NCBI GenBank assembly: GCA_023452965.1
Contig: JAEXUU010000737.1
Coordinates: 1 to 5,528, forward strand
Origin: Pseudomonadota bacterium
GTDB taxonomy: Bacteria; Pseudomonadota; Alphaproteobacteria; Rhizobiales; Beijerinckiaceae
Length of the DNA stretch: 5,528 bases
Reading direction: 5' to 3'
Made by a program: the position numbers and the translations under genes. Each line of letters opens with the position of its first letter. Within the stretch, counting starts at the first letter, position 1. Of this stretch, positions 1-5,528 are shown piece after piece. A model generated the notes under the pieces. It was not told where the DNA came from. It made no database searches and saw nothing but the letters and a program-made list of their open reading frames with translations.

Positions 1-1005
1 GTCTTCACCTATCTGAACTACACGCTGCCGGCCAAGGGCGTGGTTCCCATGCACTGCTCGGCCAATGTCGGCTCCAAGGACGATCCGGCGATCTTCTTCG
101 GCCTCTCCGGCACCGGCAAGACCACCCTCTCGGCCGATCCCGACCGCACCCTGATCGGCGCCGCCGAGCATGGCTGGTCGAAGGACGGCATCTTCAATTT
201 CGAGGGCGGCTGCTACGCCAAGACGATCCGTCTCTCGGCGGAAGCCGAACCGCAGATCTATGCGGCGTCGCAGCGCTTCGGCACGGTGCTCGAGAACATC
301 GTGATGGATCCGATCTCGCGCGAGGTCGATTTCGACAACGAGACCAAGACCGAGAACACCCGCTCGGCCTATCCGCTCGACTTCATCCCGAACGCCTCGC
401 GCTCGGGCCGCGCCGGCACGCCGAAGAACATCGTGATGCTGACCGCCGACGCCTTCGGCGTGATGCCGCCGATCGCCAAGCTGACCCCGGCCGAGGCGAT
501 GTACCACTTCCTTTCCGGCTATACCGCCAAGGTCGCCGGCACCGAGCGCGGGCTCGTCGGCGTGCAGCCGGAATTCTCGACCTGCTTCGGCTCGCCCTTC
601 CTGCCGCGCCACCCGTCGGAATACGCCAACCTGCTGCGCGACTTCATCGCCAAGCATCATGTCGACTGCTGGCTGGTCAACACCGGCTGGACCGGCGGCG
701 GCTACGGCACCGGCCGGCGCATGCCGATCCGCGTCACCCGCCGCCTGCTCACCGCGGCGCTCGACGGCTCGCTCAACCGCGCCGATTTCCGCCGGGATCC
801 TTATTTCGGTTTCGCCGTTCCCACTTCGGTGCCCGGCGTCGAGCCGCACATCCTCTATCCTGTCAAGACCTGGGCCGACAAAGCCGCCTTCGCCGAGACC
901 GCGAAGAACCTGATCGGCATGTTCGCCAAGAACTTCGAGAAGTTCGAGGAGCATGTCGACGATGCGGTGAAGGCGGCGGCGCCGACCAACTCGCTCGCGG
1001 CTTGA
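1..1005 (+). CDS. pckA: Phosphoenolpyruvate carboxykinase (ATP), 5'-truncated by window edge
   Basis: Catalyses ATP-dependent decarboxylation of oxaloacetate to PEP, the first committed step of gluconeogenesis from TCA intermediates; a cytosolic enzyme. The reading frame is open from base 1 and ends at TGA 1003-1005, giving 334 residues of a protein usually about 535-540 long, so roughly the first 200 residues are missing. Window residues 17-24 (MHCSANVG) hold the metal-binding His (H18, E. coli H232). The P-loop GLSGTGKTT is at 34-42, with K40 corresponding to E. coli K254. [10 protein letters not shown] is at 65-74, and KTENTR at 116-121 holds the substrate-binding Arg (R121, E. coli R333). 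A C-terminal NTGWTGG and YGTGRRMP stretch is typical of the family. Odd: the kinase-2 motif reads LIGAAEHGW (51-59) instead of LIGDDEHGW, so the Mn2+/Mg2+ ligand equivalent to E. coli D269 is Ala. Family identity is certain; full activity is not. A hairpin terminator follows 25 bp after the stop. Confidence 0.97.
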   Translation, partial: VFTYLNYTLPAKGVVPMHCSANVGSKDDPAIFFGLSGTGKTTLSADPDRTLIGAAEHGWSKDGIFNFEGGCYAKTIRLSAEAEPQIYAASQRFGTVLENIVMDPISREVDFDNETKTENTRSAYPLDFIPNASRSGRAGTPKNIVMLTADAFGVMPPIAKLTPAEAMYHFLSGYTAKVAGTERGLVGVQPEFSTCFGSPFLPRHPSEYANLLRDFIAKHHVDCWLVNTGWTGGGYGTGRRMPIRVTRRLLTAALDGSLNRADFRRDPYFGFAVPTSVPGVEPHILYPVKTWADKAAFAETAKNLIGMFAKNFEKFEEHVDDAVKAAAPTNSLAA

Positions 1006-1030
1006 GCGTCTGCCGATATGGCGTGCTATG

Positions 1031-1061
1031 AGAGGCGGCGATGAGCCGCCTCTTTCTTTTT
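1031..1061 (+). terminator. Intrinsic terminator-like hairpin after pckA, overlapping the next start codon
   Basis: A perfect 9-bp inverted repeat, AGAGGCGGC (1031-1039) and GCCGCCTCT (1045-1053), flanks a 5-nt loop GATGA and is followed by the T-rich tail TTCTTTTT (1054-1061). This is the classic form of a rho-independent terminator and lies 25 bp after the pckA stop. Unusually, the ATG of the DUF4105 gene (1041-1043) sits in the loop and its purine-rich ribosome binding site lies in the 5' stem arm. The structure could therefore end pckA transcription, mask translation initiation in read-through transcripts, or both. The geometry is seen directly; function is inferred. Confidence 0.7.
1032..1038 (+). 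promoter_or_regulatory. Ribosome binding site sequestered in hairpin
   Basis: The purine-rich GAGGCGG lies just upstream of ATG 1041 and is the only Shine-Dalgarno-like sequence for the DUF4105 gene. It is fully contained in the 5' arm of the 1031-1053 hairpin, so it would be base-paired in any transcript that begins upstream in pckA. A transcript starting inside the hairpin, or ribosomes translating through from upstream, would be needed to expose it. Assignment of the site is moderate; its masking is inferred from pairing only. Confidence 0.45.
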
Positions 1062-2045
1062 CTCCTGCAAGCTCTGCTGACGCTCGTGGTTCTCGGAACC
1101 ACGCTGTGGGGCGTCGGGCTTCTGGTCTTTCGCCTGCCCGGCGCGATCGGCATCGCCGGCGCGGTCGGCTTCGGGCTCGCGGGCCTCGCCGGCGCGGTCG
1201 GCCTGTGGACCGGTGCACCGCGGCTGCCTCTGTCCTTCGCCGTGCTCTTCATCGGCCTGCTCGGCTGGTGGCACGGTATGCAGCCCTCGCATCAGCGCGA
1301 CTGGATTCCCGAGCTTGCCAGGCTGCCCGAGATCGCCCGCGAGGGTGACAAGCTCACCGTCAGCAATCTCCGCAATTTCCGCTGGCGCACCGAGGCCGAT
1401 TACGACCAGCGCTGGGAGACGCGCAGCTTTGACCTGACCAAGGTCGAGGGCGTCGATCTTTTCCTCTCCTACTGGTCGGGCGAGGCGATCGCCCATCTCC
1501 TGGTCAGCTTCAACTTCCGCGATTCCCTGCCGCTGACCTTCTCGATCGAGGTCCGGCGCGAGAAGGGCGAGGAATGGTCGTCGCTCGCCGGCTTCTTCCG
1601 GGTCTACGAGATGGCCTATGTCGCGGCCGACGAGCGCGACGTCGTCGGCCTGCGCACCCATGCGCGCGGCGAGGATGTCCGGATGTTCCGCCTGCGCGCC
1701 TCGCCCGCACAGGCGCGCGAGGTGCTGCTCGCCTATGTCGCGGATGTGAACCGGCTGGCTGCGCAGCCGCGCTGGTACAACACCATCACCACCAACTGCA
1801 CCACCGTGGTCTACCGGCTGGTCCGCTCGGTCGCGCCCGAGTCGAGCTTCACGCCGCGGCTCGATCCGCGCGTCCTGCTCTCCGGCTATCTGCCGGGCTA
1901 TCTCAAGGATATCGGCGCGGTCAGACAGGACATGCCGCTCGACGAGCTCGTCCGGCTCGGCCGGATCAGCGAGCGGGCGAAGGCGATCTCACTCGACGAT
2001 CCGGATTTCTCGCGCCTGATCCGCGAGGGCGTACCCAAGCCTTGA
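1041..2045 (+). CDS. Membrane-anchored DUF4105 (Lnb N-terminal periplasmic domain) protein
   Basis: 334 residues. The first ~80 are strongly hydrophobic, with about three membrane segments (roughly 8-29, 35-56, 63-79). A soluble domain follows, probably periplasmic or facing the membrane exterior. That domain carries the DUF4105 hallmarks: an N-terminal NFRW stretch (112-115), a Ser-Tyr-Trp then His segment (143-151, H151), and the signature YNTITTNCTT (246-255) with N252-C253. The conserved His and Cys resemble a papain/NlpC-like Cys-His arrangement, but no reaction is established that I can name, so the substrate is left open. Start ATG 1041 is preceded by GAGAGGCGG and gives a complete first helix; GTG 1086 is an in-frame alternative that would cut that helix short. 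It lies 35 bp after pckA, with a terminator-like hairpin across its start. Family assignment is good; biochemical role unknown. Confidence 0.85.
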   Translation: MSRLFLFLLQALLTLVVLGTTLWGVGLLVFRLPGAIGIAGAVGFGLAGLAGAVGLWTGAPRLPLSFAVLFIGLLGWWHGMQPSHQRDWIPELARLPEIAREGDKLTVSNLRNFRWRTEADYDQRWETRSFDLTKVEGVDLFLSYWSGEAIAHLLVSFNFRDSLPLTFSIEVRREKGEEWSSLAGFFRVYEMAYVAADERDVVGLRTHARGEDVRMFRLRASPAQAREVLLAYVADVNRLAAQPRWYNTITTNCTTVVYRLVRSVAPESSFTPRLDPRVLLSGYLPGYLKDIGAVRQDMPLDELVRLGRISERAKAISLDDPDFSRLIREGVPKP

Positions 2046-2054
2046 GACCGGCGC

Positions 2055-2795
2055 TCAGCCATAGCCGTGCAGCGAGGCGCCATGGCGCTTCAGCCAGGCC
2101 TCGGCCTCTTCCGTGCGCGGGCAGAGCTTGTGGGGCAGCGCCCAGAAGCGGTGCGAATGGTTCATCTCCTTGAGATGCGCGACCTCATGGGCGGCGAGGT
2201 AGTCGAGCACCAAAGGCGGCGCCAGGATCAGTCGCCAGGAGAAGTTGAGATGGCCCTTCGACGAGCACGAGCCCCAGCGGCTGGTGGTGTCGCGGATGGT
2301 GATCTTGCGGGCGGGGATGCCGAGCGTCGCCGTATGGACCCGCACTGCCCTCTCAAGATCGGCGAGCGCCTCGCGGCGCAGGAAATCCTTGACCCGCCTT
2401 GCGACATGGGCCGCCTCGCCGCAGACCGTGAGGATCGGCTCGCCCTCGCTTGAAAGCGCGGCGCGGGTGATGCCGCGGACCTTGGTCCAGTGCACGATGC
2501 GGTGCGGCGTGCCGCGCAGCGGCACCAGCGCGCCGGGCTCGAAGGGCACCCCGGCCGGCCGCTTGGCCAGCCTTGCAGCGATCCAGCCGCCATGGTTCTG
2601 GGCGAAGCTGCGGCCCAGGGCGAAATCGGCGCGCTCGGGCAGGGTCAGGGTGATCTCGCCGGTCGCTTGCGAGACCCGCAGCGTCATACGCCGCGCCGTC
2701 GCGCGCCGCTTCACGGCCACCGGGTAGACGGCGCCGGCATGCGCGACCTCGATCCGGTCCGGATCGGGCTGACGCTTGAACAGGGAGAACCGCAT
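2055..2795 (-). CDS. YgjP-like zinc metallopeptidase (DUF45, SprT/M48-related)
   Basis: 246 residues, in the usual size range for DUF45/YgjP proteins. The C-terminal half carries the family hallmarks: SRWGSCSS (172-179), an NFSWRL/LAPP stretch (184-194), and the zinc site HEVAH (203-207; H203 and H207 ligands, E204 catalytic base) with a third ligand in the following NHSHRFW, probably H213. The N-terminal half has the basic segment VKRRATARRMTLRV (28-41) typical of this family. No signal peptide or membrane helix is visible, so it is probably cytosolic. A hydrolytic role is inferred from the motif; the physiological substrate is not known. Start ATG 2793-2795 has no clear Shine-Dalgarno and no in-frame alternative start in the 30 bp upstream, which suggests weak or coupled initiation. 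It follows phaZ on the same strand after 60 bp and converges on the DUF4105 gene. Confidence 0.88.
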   Translation of the reverse strand: MRFSLFKRQPDPDRIEVAHAGAVYPVAVKRRATARRMTLRVSQATGEITLTLPERADFALGRSFAQNHGGWIAARLAKRPAGVPFEPGALVPLRGTPHRIVHWTKVRGITRAALSSEGEPILTVCGEAAHVARRVKDFLRREALADLERAVRVHTATLGIPARKITIRDTTSRWGSCSSKGHLNFSWRLILAPPLVLDYLAAHEVAHLKEMNHSHRFWALPHKLCPRTEEAEAWLKRHGASLHGYG

Positions 2796-2833
2796 CGCCG
2801 CGATTGTGCGGGATTCGCGCCGGGAGAGGAAGG

Positions 2834-2852
2834 GGCGGGCTCGCGGCCCGCC
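2834..2852 (-). terminator. GC-rich hairpin in the phaZ to metallopeptidase gap
   Basis: A 7-bp perfect inverted repeat, GGCGGGC (2834-2840) and GCCCGCC (2846-2852), with a 5-nt loop lies 3 bp past the phaZ stop on the minus strand. On that strand the following bases are pyrimidine-rich (CCTTCCTCTCCC) but not a clean T run. It could be a terminator or attenuator lowering expression of the downstream metallopeptidase gene, or a 3' mRNA-stabilising stem. The stem is seen directly; its function is uncertain. Confidence 0.45.
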
Positions 2853-2855
2853 GTC

Positions 2856-4157
2856 TCAGCCGGCGACCTTCAGCGCCTTGCGGGCGGTGGCGGCGCTGTC
2901 GTTGCGGCGCTCGCTGGCCGCCTTCATGTCGAGCGTCAGCATGAAGTCGGAGATCCGCGGCGCAATCTCGGAGCGGAAGCGCGAGCCGTTGAAGACGCCG
3001 TAATGGCCGACGCCCATCTGCAGATACTCGGCCCGCAGATCGTCCGGGATGTTGACGCACAGATCATGCGCCGCCTTGGTCTGGCCGACGCCTGAGATGT
3101 CGTCCTTCTCGACCTCGACCGTCATCAGCGCGACGCGGCGGATCGCGGTCAGGTCGACCGGCTTGTCGCGATGCATCAGCTCGCCCTTGGGCAGCGCATG
3201 CTGGACGAAGACCTTGTCGACGGTCTGCAGATAGAACTCGGCCGTCAGGTCCATCACGGCGAGGTACTCGTCGTAGAAGTCGCGGTGCTTCTCGGCCGAA
3301 TCGCCGTCGCCGGCGACGAGATGCTTGTACATGTCGTAATGGGCGGTCAGGTGGCGGTCGAAATTCATCGCCATGAAGCCCGAGAGCTGCAGGAAGCCGG
3401 GATAGACCTCGCGGAAGGCGCCGAGATGCGGGAACGGCACCCTTGTGATGCAGTTGCGGCGGAACCAGTCGGTGCCGCGCTCCATGGCGAGCTGGTTGAC
3501 CGCGGTCGGCGAGCGGCGGGTGTCGATCGGCCCGCCCATCAGCGTCATCGAGCGCGGCGCGTTCGGGTCGCCCTCGGCCTCCATGCGCGCGATCGCCGCC
3601 AGCACCGGCACGGAAGGCTGGCAGACGGCCATCACATGGGTGTCCGGGCCGAGCTTCTGCAGCATGGCGATGACGTAGTCGATATAGTCGTCGAGATCGA
3701 AGCTGCCGGCCGCCATCGGCACCAGCCGGGCATCGATCCAGTCGGTGATGTAGACCTCGTGATCGGGCAGGAAGGCCTCGACCGTGCCGCGCAGCAGGGT
3801 GGCATAGTGGCCCGACATCGGCGCGACCATCAGCACCTTGGGCTGCGGCTTGCGGCGCTGGCCGATCTGGCGGTCGAAATAGATCAGGTTGCAGAACGGG
3901 CGCTGCCAGACGATGCGCTCCTCTACCGCGACCTTGACGCCGTTCATCGTGGTGGTGTCGAGGCCGAAGGCCGGCTTGCCGTAGCGGCGCGTCGTGCGCT
4001 CGAACAATTCGCAGGAGGCGGCGACCGAGCGGCCGAACGGGGTGTAGGTCAGCGGATTCGCCGGGTTCTTGAAGGCCAGGTGCATGGCGTCGGACACGGC
4101 CCGCGCCGGGCTGACCATCATATGAACCGCTTCATAGGCGTGATAGGCGAACGACAT
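2856..4157 (-). CDS. phaZ: Intracellular polyhydroxybutyrate depolymerase
   Basis: Hydrolyses stored PHB in cytoplasmic granules to hydroxybutyrate oligomers or monomers, releasing carbon and reducing power. 433 residues, close to the usual ~410-435 of Cys-type intracellular depolymerases. The N-terminal region (MSFAYHAYEA) is followed by a KPAF segment (61-64). The core fold carries APMSGHYATLLRGT (112-125) as the likely oxyanion/strand region, the nucleophile box AVCQPS (177-182, C179), an acidic DDISGVGQT (352-360), and GHYGVF (384-389, H385). These match the Cys-Asp-His triad of Ralstonia PhaZa1 (C183, D355, H388). The PHB_depo_C region occupies the C-terminal half. There is no signal peptide, consistent with an intracellular enzyme. 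Start ATG 4155-4157 is chosen because GAAAGGG lies 5 nt upstream; a TTG at 4254-4256 would add 33 atypical residues and is rejected. Divergent from regB. Confidence 0.95.
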   Translation of the reverse strand: MSFAYHAYEAVHMMVSPARAVSDAMHLAFKNPANPLTYTPFGRSVAASCELFERTTRRYGKPAFGLDTTTMNGVKVAVEERIVWQRPFCNLIYFDRQIGQRRKPQPKVLMVAPMSGHYATLLRGTVEAFLPDHEVYITDWIDARLVPMAAGSFDLDDYIDYVIAMLQKLGPDTHVMAVCQPSVPVLAAIARMEAEGDPNAPRSMTLMGGPIDTRRSPTAVNQLAMERGTDWFRRNCITRVPFPHLGAFREVYPGFLQLSGFMAMNFDRHLTAHYDMYKHLVAGDGDSAEKHRDFYDEYLAVMDLTAEFYLQTVDKVFVQHALPKGELMHRDKPVDLTAIRRVALMTVEVEKDDISGVGQTKAAHDLCVNIPDDLRAEYLQMGVGHYGVFNGSRFRSEIAPRISDFMLTLDMKAASERRNDSAATARKALKVAG

Positions 4158-4162
4158 GGCAG

Positions 4163-4169
4163 CCCTTTC
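4163..4169 (-). promoter_or_regulatory. Ribosome binding site of phaZ
   Basis: On the minus strand GAAAGGG lies 5 nt before ATG 4155-4157. It decides the start: the same frame is open further upstream to a TTG at 4254-4256, but that start has no comparable site and its extra 33 residues are unlike the family N-terminus. Confidence 0.65.
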
Positions 4170-4189
4170 GTCCCGGCAGTTACCTTTTC

Positions 4190-4215
4190 GCAGTGCCAAA
4201 TCCTGTATGCACTGC
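4190..4215. repeat. Inverted repeat GCAGTGC-N12-GCACTGC, possible PhaR-type operator
   Basis: GCAGTGC (4190-4196) and its exact reverse complement GCACTGC (4209-4215) are separated by 12 bp, so the arm centres are 19 bp apart, near two helical turns. A third copy, GCACTGC, occurs at 4306-4312. PHB-cycle genes in alphaproteobacteria such as Paracoccus and Rhodobacter are controlled by PhaR, a repressor binding TGC-rich sites. The location 33-58 bp before the phaZ start, downstream of the candidate minus-strand promoter, suits a repressor. The repeat is seen; the PhaR link is inference. Confidence 0.45.
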
Positions 4216-4305
4216 AACAGGGGAACGCAGCGTAGATGGAATTTGTTCTCATTCAATCGTTCAAAGGGCTAAGATTTCCTTGTGATGCCGGTTAGACACA
4301 GTTTT

Positions 4306-4312
4306 GCACTGC
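4306..4312. repeat. Third GCACTGC heptamer, near regB
   Basis: An exact copy of the heptamer that forms the phaZ-side inverted repeat, within TTTTGCACTGC, 40 bp before the regB start codon. It has no partner arm nearby. It could be a half-site for the same regulator or a chance match; a 7-mer recurring three times in under 125 bp of intergenic DNA makes chance less likely but not excluded. Confidence 0.35.
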
Positions 4313-4352
4313 CGAAGAGCCTCGCCCGTTCCAGAAATTGCGCGACCTGACC

Positions 4353-5528
4353 ATGTCCGACCTCTTCCCCGAAGCGCCGGTCCGCGCGCTCCGCCATCTG
4401 CGCCTCGACACGCTGGTGCGCCTGCGCTGGCTCGCCATCGCCGGTCAGAGCCTCGCGGTCGCCGGCGTCCATTTCGGCCTCGGTTTCAGCCTGCCCTTCG
4501 GCTGGTGCTTCGTGGTGATCGCCGTCTCGGCCTGGCTGAACATCGCGCTGCGCATCCGCTTCCCGCTCAACCACCGCCTGCGCGAGGGGGCGGCGACGGC
4601 GCTGCTCGCCTTCGACATCCTGCAGCTCGCGGCGCTGCTCTATCTCACCGGCGGTCTGCAGAATCCGTTCTCGATTCTGTTCCTGGCGCCGGTGATGATC
4701 TCGGCGACGGCGCTGCCGCCGCGCCACACGCTGGCGCTCGGCCTGCTGGCGGCCGGGCTTGCGACCCTGCTCACCTTCCTGCACTGGCCGCTGCCCTGGT
4801 CCGGCAGCGACCGCCCGGTGCTGCCCCCCTATTACCAGGCCGGAAACTGGATCTCCCTGCTGCTCGGCCTCGGCTTCACCGGCATCTATGCCTGGCGGGT
4901 CAGCAAGGAGGCGCATGATCTCTCGGCGGCGCTCGCCGCGACGGAGCTTGTACTGGCGCGCGAACAGCATCTCTCGCAGCTCGACGGGCTCGCCGCTGCC
5001 GCTGCGCACGAGCTCGGCACGCCGCTGGCGACGATCACGCTGGTCGCGCGCGAACTCTCCCGCCTCGCGCCGCCGGAAGGCGAGATGGCCGACGACATCA
5101 ACCTGCTGCGCGAGCAGGTCGACCGCTGCCGCGGCATCCTCGGCAAGCTCGCCTCGCTGCAGGATGACGATGCCGGCCCGCTCGACCAGCTCTCGCTCAG
5201 CCTCCTGATCGAGGAGGCGGCCGGGCCGCAGCGCCCCTTCGGCGTACCCTTCGAGATTTCGCTGGTCGGCGACAAGCCGGAGCCGGTCTGCCGCCGCAAT
5301 CCCGGCATGATCTACGGGCTCGGCAACATCGTCGACAACGCCGTCGACTTCGCGCGCTCGAAGGTGACGATCTCGGCGCAGTGGACGCAAGGGGCCGTCG
5401 TCCTGACCATCGCCGACGACGGGCCGGGCTTCACCTCGGAGGTGCTGATGCGCGCGGGCGATCCCTATCTCTCGCGCTCGCACAACAAGGAAACGCGCGC
5501 CGGCGGCGGCCTCGGCCTTGGCCTGTTC
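4353..5528 (+). CDS. regB: RegB/PrrB/ActS-type redox sensor histidine kinase, 3'-truncated by window edge
   Basis: Membrane sensor of a global two-component system. It autophosphorylates on His and passes phosphate to RegA/PrrA/ActR, which controls respiration, carbon and nitrogen fixation genes and, in rhizobia, acid response. The 392 codons visible are open to the edge; the full protein is usually about 420-460. About six membrane segments lie within residues 25-182. The quinone-linked loop motif GGLQNPF is at 100-106. The H-box AHELGTPLATI has phospho-acceptor H219. DRCRGIL (257-263) places C259 where R. capsulatus RegB has redox-active C265. The N-box GNIVDN (324-329), G1 DDGPG (355-359) and G2 GGGLGLG (384-390) complete the ATPase domain. 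Start ATG 4353 lacks a clear Shine-Dalgarno; TTG 4338 in frame would add five residues. The regA/actR partner would be expected to the right. The orthologue is called actS in rhizobia. Confidence 0.93.
   Translation, partial: MSDLFPEAPVRALRHLRLDTLVRLRWLAIAGQSLAVAGVHFGLGFSLPFGWCFVVIAVSAWLNIALRIRFPLNHRLREGAATALLAFDILQLAALLYLTGGLQNPFSILFLAPVMISATALPPRHTLALGLLAAGLATLLTFLHWPLPWSGSDRPVLPPYYQAGNWISLLLGLGFTGIYAWRVSKEAHDLSAALAATELVLAREQHLSQLDGLAAAAAHELGTPLATITLVARELSRLAPPEGEMADDINLLREQVDRCRGILGKLASLQDDDAGPLDQLSLSLLIEEAAGPQRPFGVPFEISLVGDKPEPVCRRNPGMIYGLGNIVDNAVDFARSKVTISAQWTQGAVVLTIADDGPGFTSEVLMRAGDPYLSRSHNKETRAGGGLGLGLF

Larger units (their letters stand above)
4158..4352. promoter_or_regulatory. Divergent phaZ/regB control region
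   Basis: This 195-bp stretch separates the two divergent start codons and is visibly more AT-rich than the flanking genes, especially 4235-4310. It must hold the promoters for both. Weak candidates only: on the minus strand TTGAAC (4259-4264) and TTCCAT (4236-4241) spaced 17 bp; on the plus strand TTCTCA (4246-4251) and TAAGAT (4270-4275) spaced 18 bp. If both are used they overlap back to back, so the two transcripts would compete for RNA polymerase. Three GCACTGC/GCAGTGC heptamers lie downstream of these candidates on each side. Promoter boxes are low confidence; that the region is regulatory is secure from gene layout. Confidence 0.55.

Noticed and set aside
1028..1348. A plus-strand frame starting at ATG 1028
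   Set aside because: It overlaps the DUF4105 gene in another frame, gives an Arg/Ala-rich product with no features, and lacks a ribosome binding site.
1026..1661. A 211-codon minus-strand frame opposite the DUF4105 gene
   Set aside because: Biased composition with no motif; the plus-strand frame has membrane helices and the DUF4105 signature.
2353..3060. A 235-codon minus-strand frame spanning the phaZ end and the metallopeptidase gene in another frame
   Set aside because: It is Arg/Pro/Ala-rich and overlaps two well-supported genes on the same strand; a frame shadow.
3171..4235. A 354-codon open frame on the plus strand, antisense to phaZ
   Set aside because: The composition is low-complexity (His, Arg, Asp, Val, Ala) with no family features, and it lies wholly opposite the well-supported PHB depolymerase.
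4158..4256. N-terminal extension of PhaZ from a TTG at 4254-4256
   Set aside because: The 33 added residues do not resemble the family, cross the TGC-rich inverted repeat, and lack a good ribosome binding site, whereas ATG 4155-4157 has GAAAGGG at 5 nt.
4269..5483. A 404-codon open frame on the minus strand, antisense to regB
   Set aside because: The plus-strand frame carries unmistakable RegB motifs in order (GGLQNPF, H-box, N-box, G1, G2). The antisense product is rich in Arg, Glu, Ala and Gln with no recognisable domain, as expected for a shadow of a high-GC gene.
1..5528. CRISPR arrays, tRNA or rRNA genes, insertion sequences, phage or defence genes
   Set aside because: No direct repeat series, cloverleaf-like segment, transposase motif or defence-type domain was seen by eye. 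Coding density and codon use are uniform, as in core chromosome.

Overview
The window looks like a chromosomal housekeeping segment of an alphaproteobacterium, most likely of the order Hyphomicrobiales (Rhizobiales). This rests on very high GC with strong G/C preference at third codon positions, an ATP-type PEP carboxykinase of rhizobial character, a Cys-type intracellular PHB depolymerase, and a RegB/PrrB/ActS redox sensor kinase. The genus is not determinable from this read; a Bosea- or Methylobacterium-like lineage is only a guess. I see no rRNA, tRNA, CRISPR array, insertion sequence, phage gene or other sign of recent transfer.

Layout. (1) Bases 1-1005, plus strand: the C-terminal ~334 residues of phosphoenolpyruvate carboxykinase (pckA), cut at its 5' end by the window edge. 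(2) Bases 1031-1061: a strong terminator-like hairpin with a T-rich tail. It overlaps the ribosome binding site and start codon of the next gene. (3) Bases 1041-2045, plus: a membrane-anchored DUF4105 (Lnb N-terminal periplasmic domain) protein. (4) Bases 2795-2055, minus: a YgjP/DUF45-type zinc metallopeptidase, convergent with the DUF4105 gene and only 9 bp from its stop. (5) Bases 4157-2856, minus: intracellular polyhydroxybutyrate depolymerase (phaZ), 60 bp upstream of the metallopeptidase gene on the same strand, with a GC-rich hairpin between them. (6) Bases 4158-4352: a 195-bp divergent control region with three copies of the heptamer GCACTGC/GCAGTGC. (7) Bases 4353-5528, plus: a RegB/ActS-type sensor histidine kinase, open to the right edge and cut within or just after its G2 box.

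Functionally, three of the five genes concern carbon and reductant balance. PckA opens gluconeogenesis from oxaloacetate, PhaZ mobilises stored PHB, and RegB/ActS senses the quinone pool and redox state to set global energy metabolism. Shared control of phaZ and regB from the common intergenic region is plausible but inferred.

I found no clearly new multi-gene system. The points most worth checking are the replacement of the two kinase-2 aspartates by alanines in PckA, the terminator hairpin that contains a start codon, and the TGC-rich repeats between phaZ and regB.
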